A model generated the notes under the pieces. It had not been told where the DNA came from, searched no databases, and saw only the letters and a program-made list of their open reading frames with translations. Below are positions 47,817 to 54,061 of a stretch of 54,061 bases of DNA, in pieces. Position numbers and translations under genes: made by a program. Source of the stretch: DASYHS01 sp035998295 (GTDB taxonomy: Bacteria > Pseudomonadota > Alphaproteobacteria > Azospirillales > Azospirillaceae); contig NZ_DASYHS010000155.1 in NCBI RefSeq assembly GCF_035998295.1, positions 1 to 54,061 of the forward strand, given 5' to 3'. The stretch's first letter is position 1. Each line of letters opens with the position of its first letter.

Positions 47817-49109
47817 ATGGCGAACGTCGCGGTGGTCGGCGCCCAATGGGGCGACGAGGGCAAGGGCAAGATCGTCGACTGGCTGTCCAGCCGGGCCGAC
47901 GTGGTCGTGCGCTTCCAGGGCGGCCACAACGCCGGCCATACGCTGGTGATCGGCGACGTCGTCTACAAGCTGAGCCTGCTGCCCTCGGGCGTCGTGCGCC
48001 CGGGCAAGCTGAGCGTGATCGGCAACGGCGTCGTCGTCGACCCGTGGGCGCTGCTGGGCGAGATCGACCAGATCCGCGCCAAGGGCGTCGAGGTGACGCC
48101 CGAGAGCCTGCTCGTCGCCGAGAACGCCGCCCTGATCCTGCCCGTGCACCAAGCCGTGGACAAGGCGCGCGAGGAGGCGCGCGGCGCCCAGCGCATCGGC
48201 ACGACCGGCCGCGGCATCGGCCCGGCCTACGAGGACAAGGCCGCGCGCCGGGCGATCCGGCTGTGCGACCTCGCCGACCCGGACGTGCTGGAGGACAAGG
48301 TCCGCCAGCTCCTCCACCACCACAACGCCCTGCTGCGCGGCTACGGCGCGCCGGAGATCGACGCCGGCGACCTGCTGGCGCGCCTGGCCGAGGTGGCGCC
48401 CCGCATCCTTCCCTATTCGGCGGTCGTGTGGGAGCGGCTGGACCAGCTCCGCCGCGCCGGCAAGCGCATCCTGTTCGAGGGCGCGCAGGGCGCGATGCTC
48501 GACGTCGACCACGGCACCTATCCCTACGTGACCTCGTCGAACACCATGGCCGGCAGCGCCGCGGCGGGCAGCGGCACCGGTCCCGGCGCCGTCGGCTACG
48601 TGCTCGGCATCACCAAGGCCTACACGACCCGCGTCGGCTCGGGCCCGTTCCCGACCGAGCAGGCGAACGAGATCGGCGAGCTGATCGGCGAGCGCGGCCG
48701 CGAGTTCGGGACCGTGACCGGCCGCAAGCGGCGCTGCGGCTGGTTCGACGCGGTCATGGTCCGCCAGGCGATCAAGGTCGGCGGCATCCACGGCATCGCG
48801 CTGACCAAGCTCGACGTGCTCGACGGCCTGCCGGAGCTGCAGGTGTGCACCGGCTACCGCCTGGACGGCGAGGTGCTGCACCACCTGCCGGCCGGCCAGT
48901 CCGCCCAGGCCCGGGTCGAGCCGGTCTACGAGGCCTTCGAGGGCTGGAGCGAGAGCACGCGCGGTGCTCGCAGCTGGGCCGAGCTGCCGGCGACCGCGAT
49001 CAAGTACATCCGCCGCATCGAGGAGCTGATCGAGGCTCCGGTGACGCTGCTCTCCACCAGCCCCGAGCGCGACGACACGATCCTGATGCACGACCCGTTC
49101 GCGGACTAG
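47817..49109 (+). CDS. purA: adenylosuccinate synthetase
   Basis: A 430-residue GTP-dependent enzyme joining IMP and aspartate, the first step from IMP to AMP. All family motifs are present: GAQWGDEGKGKIVD (8-21), GGHNAGHT (40-47), TTGRGIGPAYEDK, FEGAQGAMLDVDHGTYPYVTSSNT and TGRKRRCGWFD. Length is standard. It follows hisZ after 50 bp with a GGAGAG ribosome site and may share its transcript. Confidence 0.97.
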   Translation: MANVAVVGAQWGDEGKGKIVDWLSSRADVVVRFQGGHNAGHTLVIGDVVYKLSLLPSGVVRPGKLSVIGNGVVVDPWALLGEIDQIRAKGVEVTPESLLVAENAALILPVHQAVDKAREEARGAQRIGTTGRGIGPAYEDKAARRAIRLCDLADPDVLEDKVRQLLHHHNALLRGYGAPEIDAGDLLARLAEVAPRILPYSAVVWERLDQLRRAGKRILFEGAQGAMLDVDHGTYPYVTSSNTMAGSAAAGSGTGPGAVGYVLGITKAYTTRVGSGPFPTEQANEIGELIGERGREFGTVTGRKRRCGWFDAVMVRQAIKVGGIHGIALTKLDVLDGLPELQVCTGYRLDGEVLHHLPAGQSAQARVEPVYEAFEGWSESTRGARSWAELPATAIKYIRRIEELIEAPVTLLSTSPERDDTILMHDPFAD

Positions 49110-49277
49110 GACGCGGGGCCCGGGCCGTCCGGCCGGAACACGGCGGATCGCCAAAGGTCACGAACTGCCCGCTAACACCTCCGGACGGATGACCTGCGCC
49201 CGCGGGCCTCGCCGTCTGCACCCTTGAAGCGGCGTTTGCCTCGGTGCCTCCTTCCGGAGTGGCTGGAAGGGGGCTCC

Positions 49278-50996
49278 ATGTCCGATCTCCGCGAGACGAG
49301 CTTCGCGCAGGCGCTGGCCCGTGCGCGCGGGTCCTTCGTCGCGGCCGGCGGGTTCAGCCTCGCGGTCAACCTGCTGATGCTGACGTCGGCGCTGTACATG
49401 ATGCAGGTGTTCGACCGGGTGCTGTCGTCCGGCCGGGTCGAGACGCTGGTGTACCTGACCCTGCTCGCCGCCGGCGCGCTGCTGCTGCTCGCCGTCCTCG
49501 ACGTGGTGCGCGGCCGCGTCCTGGTGCGCGTCGCCGCCTGGACCGAGCGGGTGGTGGCGCCGGGCGCGCTGGCGCGGTCGGTCGACGCGGCGCTGCGGCG
49601 CGGCGACGAGCGGGCCGATGCGCTGCGCGACCTCGCGGTGCTGCGCGGCTTCCTCGGCGGGCCGGGCATGCTGGCCCTGTTCGACCTGCCCTGGGTGCCC
49701 GTATACCTCGCCGTCGCCTATCTGCTGCACCCCGTTCTCGGCCATGTCGCGCTGGCCGGGGCGGCCGTGCTGTTCGCGCTCGCCGTCGCCAACGACCGCC
49801 TGACCCATGTCCCGCTCCGCCAGGCCGAGGCCGCCGCCCGGCGCGCGCTGCGCACCGCCGAGGCCGGCTACCGCAACGCCGAGGTCGTTGACGCGCTCGG
49901 CCTCGTGCCCGGGCTGGCCCGGCGCTGGGGGCGGGACCATGCGCAGGCGGTCATGTTGCAGACGCGCGCCGCCGACCGCGCGGGCCTCGTGCTGGGCATG
50001 GCCAAGTTCTCGCGGCTGTTCGTCCAGGTCGCGATCCTCGGCGTCGGCGCCTGGCTGGTGCTCGGCCAGGAGCTGACCGCGGGGGCGATGGTCGCGGGCT
50101 CGATCCTGCTCGGCCGCGCGCTCGCCCCGGCCGAACAGGCGATCTCGATCTGGCGCCAGGCCGTGGCCGCCCGCGAGGCGAAGCGCCGGCTGCGGGCCTT
50201 CTTCGACCGGCCGGAACGACGGCCCGCCGGCATGGCCCTGCCGACGCCGGAAGGCCGGTTCGCGGTTGAGGACATTACCTTCACCTTCGCGCCCGGCGGC
50301 CGGCCGGTGCTCGACGGCGTGTCCTTCTCGCTCGCGCCCGGCGAGACGCTTGGCATCGTCGGGCCGTCGGCGGCCGGCAAGTCGACGCTCGCCCGCCTGC
50401 TGGTCGGGGTCGAGGCGCCGGCGCGCGGCGCGGTCCGCCTGGACGGCGCCGACCTGTTCGCCTGGCCGCGCGCCGACCTGGCGCGCCATCTCGGCTATCT
50501 GCCCCAGGACGTCGAGCTGTTCGCCGGGACGGTCGCCGAGAACGTCGCCCGCCTCGGCCCGGTCGACCCGGAGGCGGTGGTCGCGGCGGCGCGGCTCGCC
50601 AACTGCCACGAGATGGTCCTGCGGCTCGAGAACGGCTACGCGACCGAGCTGGGCGAGAACGGCGCGAAGCTCTCGGGCGGGCAGCGCCAGCGCATCGCGC
50701 TCGCCCGCGCCCTCTACGGCGCCCCTCGGCTGGTGGTGCTCGACGAGCCGAACGCCAGCCTCGACGGCGAAGGTGAGGTCGCGCTCAACCGGGCGATCCG
50801 CACGCTGCGCGAACGCGGGACCACCGTCGTCGTGATCGGCCACCGGCCGAGCACGCTGGCGGCGGTCGACAAGGTGCTGGTCCTGGCCGAAGGCCGGGTC
50901 GAGCGGTTCGGGCCGCGCCAGGAGGTGCTGGAGGCGCTGACCCGCCGCAGCCTCCGCCCGGTCCCGGCGCGGCCGGCCGGCGAGGGTGCGCGATGA
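49278..50996 (+). CDS. type I secretion system ABC ATPase/permease (PrtD type)
   Basis: A 572-residue inner-membrane exporter: membrane domain (20-300, beginning FAQALARARGSFVAAGGFSLAVNLLMLTSALYMMQVFDRVLSS, typical of PrtD/LapB-like exporters without a peptidase domain) and nucleotide-binding domain (330-550) with Walker A GPSAAGKST, signature LSGGQRQRIALARAL and Walker B LVVLDEPNASLD. It exports RTX-type proteins with a membrane-fusion partner encoded next, and an outer-membrane protein not seen here. Stop overlaps the next start (ATGA). Confidence 0.93.
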   Translation: MSDLRETSFAQALARARGSFVAAGGFSLAVNLLMLTSALYMMQVFDRVLSSGRVETLVYLTLLAAGALLLLAVLDVVRGRVLVRVAAWTERVVAPGALARSVDAALRRGDERADALRDLAVLRGFLGGPGMLALFDLPWVPVYLAVAYLLHPVLGHVALAGAAVLFALAVANDRLTHVPLRQAEAAARRALRTAEAGYRNAEVVDALGLVPGLARRWGRDHAQAVMLQTRAADRAGLVLGMAKFSRLFVQVAILGVGAWLVLGQELTAGAMVAGSILLGRALAPAEQAISIWRQAVAAREAKRRLRAFFDRPERRPAGMALPTPEGRFAVEDITFTFAPGGRPVLDGVSFSLAPGETLGIVGPSAAGKSTLARLLVGVEAPARGAVRLDGADLFAWPRADLARHLGYLPQDVELFAGTVAENVARLGPVDPEAVVAAARLANCHEMVLRLENGYATELGENGAKLSGGQRQRIALARALYGAPRLVVLDEPNASLDGEGEVALNRAIRTLRERGTTVVVIGHRPSTLAAVDKVLVLAEGRVERFGPRQEVLEALTRRSLRPVPARPAGEGAR

Positions 50997-52282
50997 CCGG
51001 CGGGCTCCCCGACCGCCCGCCGGTGCGCGGCACGGTGCTGGCCGGGGTCGCGGCGCTGGCCCTCGGCTTCGGCGGTTTCGGCGCCTGGGCCGCGCGCGCG
51101 CCGCTGGCCGGCGCGGCGATCGCGCCGGGCGTGGTCGCGGTCGACACCAGCCGCAAGACGATCCAGCACCTCGAAGGCGGCATCATCGCCGAGCTGCCGG
51201 TGCGCGAGGGCGACCGGGTCGAGGCCGGGCAGGTGCTGGTCCGCCTCGACGACCTGGAGGCCCGCGCGCTCCACGGCCTGCTCCAGGGCGAGTATTTCGC
51301 GCTGCGTGCCCAAGAGGCCCGCCTGGAGGCGGAGCGCGACGGGCGCGCGGAGCTGTTCTTCCCGGCCGGGCTGGACCGCGCCCCGGCCGAGATTCTGGCC
51401 GGCCAGCGCCGGATCTTCGAGAGCGGCCGCGAGGCGCTGGCCGGGCGCATCGACGTGCTCGGCCGGCGCATCGCCCAGCTCGAGGCCCAGATCGCGGCCC
51501 TCGACGCCCAGCTCGCCGCCGGCCGCGACCAGCTGGCGCTCGTCGCGGAGGAGGTGGCCGGCGTGCGCGCCATGGTCGAGAAGGGGCTGGAGCGCAAGCC
51601 GCGCCTGCTGGCCCTCGAGCGCCAGGCCGCGTCGCTGGCCGGCCAGCAGGGCAACTACGCCAACCGCATCGCCCAGGCGCGCGAGGCGATCGCCGAGGCC
51701 GAGATGGAGATCCTCAACGCCCGGCGCAGCCAGGTTGAGAAGGCCGCGCTGGAGCTGCGCGAGGCCGGGGTGCGGCGTGCGGAGGTGGAGGAGCGGCTGG
51801 CCACCGCGACGGTGGCGCTCGGCCGGCGGGAGGTCGTGGCCCCGCAGTCCGGGATCGTGCTGAACCTGCGCTACCACACGCTCGGCGGCGTCGTGCCGCC
51901 CGGCGGCGAGATTCTCGACCTCGTTCCCGAGGGCGACCCGCTGGTCGTCGAGGCGCGCATCGCCCCGACCGACATCGACATCGTCCATCCCGGGCTGCCG
52001 GCGCGCATCGCGCTTTCGGCCTACAAGAGCCGGACGACGCCCCATCTCGACGGCCGGGTGCTGCGCGTGTCGGCCGACGCGCTCGCCGACGAGCGCACGG
52101 GCCAGCCCTTCTTCCGTGCCGAGATCGAGGTCGACGCCCGCCAGGTGGCAATGCTCGACGCGGTCCGGCTGAGGCCGGGCATGCCCGTCGAGGCCTTCAT
52201 CGAGACCGGCGAGCGGACGCTTCTGGACTATCTGGTCCAGCCGCTCGCCGACAGCTTCCGGCGGGCGTTCCGCGAGCAGTGA
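50993..52282 (+). CDS. type I secretion periplasmic adaptor (HlyD/PrtE family)
   Basis: A 429-residue membrane-fusion protein. One N-terminal membrane helix (about 12-32), a lipoyl-like segment (GGIIAELPVREGDRVEAGQVLVRLDD), a long coiled coil (about 140-265) and a second half-lipoyl with VVAPQSGIVLNL and GEILDLVPEGDPLVVEARI. It bridges the ABC exporter and the outer-membrane channel. Start codon overlaps the ATPase stop, so both are co-translated. An RTX gene follows after 267 bp. Confidence 0.93.
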   Translation: MTGGLPDRPPVRGTVLAGVAALALGFGGFGAWAARAPLAGAAIAPGVVAVDTSRKTIQHLEGGIIAELPVREGDRVEAGQVLVRLDDLEARALHGLLQGEYFALRAQEARLEAERDGRAELFFPAGLDRAPAEILAGQRRIFESGREALAGRIDVLGRRIAQLEAQIAALDAQLAAGRDQLALVAEEVAGVRAMVEKGLERKPRLLALERQAASLAGQQGNYANRIAQAREAIAEAEMEILNARRSQVEKAALELREAGVRRAEVEERLATATVALGRREVVAPQSGIVLNLRYHTLGGVVPPGGEILDLVPEGDPLVVEARIAPTDIDIVHPGLPARIALSAYKSRTTPHLDGRVLRVSADALADERTGQPFFRAEIEVDARQVAMLDAVRLRPGMPVEAFIETGERTLLDYLVQPLADSFRRAFREQ

Positions 52283-52549
52283 CGCCGCCACGCGGCCGGG
52301 AGCGAATTTTAAACACACTCAAGTATTCAGATGAAATGCTTCTCTTCCCTGGCAACAGTGAAGTGAATGTTCGAATATTTCCAAGTCGAAACATAAAAAT
52401 GGGTATGCACGCATCTTATGAGATGGGACGGCATCTTATTGACCGGTAGAGCGTGCGTTTGAGGTCGATCGATAATAGGGGACGGCGGCCGGAAGCCCGA
52501 CTGCCAATAAAATTCGTCGGATATTCATAATCCAACAAGGAGGTGGCGC
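52283..52549. promoter_or_regulatory. AT-rich leader before the RTX gene
   Basis: A 267-bp gene-free segment with clearly lower GC than its surroundings. It ends in a strong ribosome site AAGGAGGTGG just before the RTX start. It presumably holds the promoter and the 3' end of the exporter operon; no clear -35/-10 pair or hairpin stands out. Confidence 0.5.
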
Positions 52550-53743
52550 ATGGCAACGATTTATGGAACCGGGAACGCCGACACCCTCAATGGTACCAAC
52601 GGTCAGGATTATATGTTCGGATATGACGGGGACGACCGGATGGTCGGCTTCGGTGGTGACGATTATCTCTTCGGCAATGCCGGGCATGATGTTCTGTTCG
52701 GCTACTACGGCTCGGACTCGCTGTTCGGCGGCATCGGCGACGACATCCTGAGCGGCGACGACGGCGACGACTTCCTCGACGGCGAGGAAGGACATGACGT
52801 GGTCCTGGGAGGAGACGGAAACGACCTGCTCTTCGGTCGGGCCGGAGACGACCTGCTCGACGGCGGGTCCGGTGACGACGAACTGTACGGGCATGACGGT
52901 ACGGACATGCTCTTCGGAGGGGACGGCGCCGATCATCTGAGTGGTGGGAACGACGACGACGAGCTGTACGGCGGTGAGGGTGACGACGAACTCTTCGCTG
53001 GAAGCGGCAATGACATCCTGGATGCCGGTCGCGGCGACAACCTGCTGAATGCAGGAAGCGGCGACGACCTCATACTGTTCGACGTGATCGGCAACATCGA
53101 CGGCTGGGAGCGGGACCTCAGCCAGCTCGATGGAGGTGACGGCTACGATACCCTGCGTATCAACAACCAGGGATTTGCCGACAATGTCCGCTATCCCTAC
53201 GACAGCGACGAACCCTTCGTTCCGACCTACACCATTTTCTGGGGAGAGGATCATCCCGAACGTGAATACGACGGCTTTCTGATACAAGTCGGGACCACGG
53301 CTGACGTTTGGGCCGACACTGGCGGGCCGAGTGTACTGTATCATGGCATTGAAAGGATCGAGGTAAACGGCGACGAGGATCATATTTTCTATTACAATGG
53401 AAGCCGTCAAAATTTGACCGTCGTCGGTGGTGACGGTGACGATGATTTCAACTCTGGGAGCGGAGATGAAATCCTCGTAGGGGGAAATGGGGATGATTAC
53501 TATGGGCTGACCGCCAACCCCTCGTATTCCGGCGACAGCGACACCATACAGATTGCCAATGGAACGACGGGAAACGACCGCGTGTCCAATTTCAGCGAGC
53601 GTGATCTTCTCGAGTTCGTCGGCATGGGGCCGGGCGAGGTGGCGATGTCCATCGTCGATGCCGACACCGTATTCGACTGGGGCGAGGGAACGATCACGCT
53701 CCTGGGCTACCATGCCGGTGCGGATGACTGGCTGATTGCCTGA
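52550..53743 (+). CDS. RTX-type calcium-binding protein
   Basis: A 397-residue protein with no Sec signal. Residues 5-175 are RTX nonapeptide repeats (for example GGDDYLFGNAGHDVLFGYYG), with a second short block around 290-315 (VVGGDGDDDFNSGSGDEI). Between them is a 110-residue segment of unknown fold (WERDLSQLDGGDGYDTLRIN onward). The C-terminus TITLLGYHAGADDWLIA resembles a type I signal. It lies directly behind the PrtD/PrtE-type genes and is probably their cargo. No enzymatic domain is seen, so a structural or matrix role is possible. Its GC is lower than that of the neighbours. Confidence 0.85.
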   Translation: MATIYGTGNADTLNGTNGQDYMFGYDGDDRMVGFGGDDYLFGNAGHDVLFGYYGSDSLFGGIGDDILSGDDGDDFLDGEEGHDVVLGGDGNDLLFGRAGDDLLDGGSGDDELYGHDGTDMLFGGDGADHLSGGNDDDELYGGEGDDELFAGSGNDILDAGRGDNLLNAGSGDDLILFDVIGNIDGWERDLSQLDGGDGYDTLRINNQGFADNVRYPYDSDEPFVPTYTIFWGEDHPEREYDGFLIQVGTTADVWADTGGPSVLYHGIERIEVNGDEDHIFYYNGSRQNLTVVGGDGDDDFNSGSGDEILVGGNGDDYYGLTANPSYSGDSDTIQIANGTTGNDRVSNFSERDLLEFVGMGPGEVAMSIVDADTVFDWGEGTITLLGYHAGADDWLIA

Positions 53744-53806
53744 CGCCCGTCCCGGGTCTCCGGCAGGCCGACGACGCCGGGACGCAAGTCCCTTGGGCCG
53801 GGCCTC

Positions 53807-53823
53807 CCCCTCTCCGGAAGGGG
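53807..53823 (+). terminator. hairpin after the RTX gene
   Basis: CCCCT-N7-AGGGG, 64 bp after the RTX stop. A second GC-rich stem, CCCGCCC (53881-53887) with GGGCGGG (53900-53906), lies further on. Either could end transcription; no T-run follows. Confidence 0.3.
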
Positions 53824-53921
53824 CTGGACCGAGGTTCCGGCTCCACGGCGCGGCTCTGCCGGGGATCCGTGCCTGCCGGCCCCGCCCGCCGCGCGTGGTG
53901 GGCGGGCGCGGGCGGTAGTTC

Positions 53922-54061
53922 CAGGGCTCCGAATCCAGGTTAACGCGAAGAGAAGCCGAGGATTGAAGCGAGGTATCGGCCGTCCCACCCAGCGACCTTT
54001 CTCCTGAGCTTGATGGATTTTTTGTCGGCGACGGCGCGGACGAGGTTGATGGCGAAGTGTC
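53922..54061 (-). mobile_element. 3' end of an ISAs1-like insertion sequence (partial)
   Basis: The window ends inside an insertion sequence. CAGGGCTCCG at 53922 looks like the terminal inverted repeat (ISAs1 elements often begin CAGGG), 18 bp outside the transposase stop. Only one end is visible, so the element length and the target duplication cannot be read. Confidence 0.6.
53940..54059 (-). CDS. ISAs1-family transposase, C-terminal fragment
   Basis: The last 39 residues of a transposase read leftward from the window edge: HFAINLVRAVADKK, then SIKLRRKVAGWDGRYLASIL and GFSSR before the stop. The K-S-I-K-x-x-R-K ... GWD-x-x-YL pattern is the C-terminus of ISAs1 (DDE) transposases as I know them. 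The gene is cut by the end of the window, not by an internal stop. Confidence 0.65.
   Translation of the reverse strand, partial: HFAINLVRAVADKKSIKLRRKVAGWDGRYLASILGFSSR

Noticed and set aside
52550..53050. Short repeats suggesting a CRISPR or satellite array
   Set aside because: They are in-frame codons for RTX nonapeptides with varied sequence and no constant spacer length.

Overview
The window is a 54 kb piece of a very GC-rich bacterial chromosome. It is densely coding, with strong third-position G/C bias. The gene set suggests an alphaproteobacterium, most likely of the Rhodospirillales: the serC-serA ... hisZ-purA neighbourhood, a DUF1127 protein, a phasin-like protein, an ExoD protein and a PrtD/PrtE-type type I exporter. 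This placement is inferred from gene content, not from a marker gene. No rRNA, tRNA or CRISPR array was seen.

Layout. 0-7.4 kb: a small unknown gene, a stand-alone clpX, an M50/CBS membrane protease, RNase Z, a divergent promoter with three tandem palindromes in front of a stress-type SDR, a small membrane protein, a DUF2279 lipoprotein, and a dihydrodipicolinate-reductase-like gene lacking the usual catalytic histidines. 7.6-12.3 kb: a complete BMP-family ABC importer (ATPase, two permeases, binding protein). 12.3-15.5 kb: ArsC, a SnoaL-like protein, a small unknown protein, an MFS exporter and a metallo-beta-lactamase-fold hydrolase. 15.8-21.2 kb: a probable DSF (diffusible signal factor) cell-cell signalling locus, made of a REC-PAS-histidine kinase, an RpfC-like hybrid kinase translationally coupled to it, and a convergent rpfF-like synthase. 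21.5-24.8 kb: HxlR regulator/MFS pair, phasin-like protein, and a MntA-HepT (type VII) toxin-antitoxin pair. 24.8-27.6 kb: thiolase and acyl-CoA synthetase. 27.7-29.5 kb: motA-motB. 29.7-34.8 kb: small unknown genes, a NarL-type regulator, a MocR regulator with two matching operator-like palindromes, DUF1127, GNAT and PhzF. 34.8-36.5 kb: an RTX protein with a central propeller-like domain. 36.7-41.9 kb: MaoC dehydratase, a 570-residue unknown protein, and serC-serA. 42.0-46.4 kb: accessory genes (ExoD, LysE, arylamine N-acetyltransferase, serine hydrolase, LysR) between the serine genes and hisZ-purA. 49.3-53.7 kb: type I secretion ATPase and adaptor followed by a second RTX protein. The window ends in the 3' end of an ISAs1-like transposase.

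How the parts fit. The main result is the DSF-type module. RpfF keeps both catalytic glutamates. The RpfC homologue keeps the kinase-receiver-Hpt order and the sensor core, but carries an extra N-terminal membrane segment. The place taken by the HD-GYP protein RpfG in Xanthomonas is filled by a protein whose receiver looks RpfG-like but is fused to PAS and histidine-kinase domains. The two RTX proteins share a C-terminal signature and are the likely cargo of the type I exporter encoded here. The outer-membrane TolC partner is not in the window.
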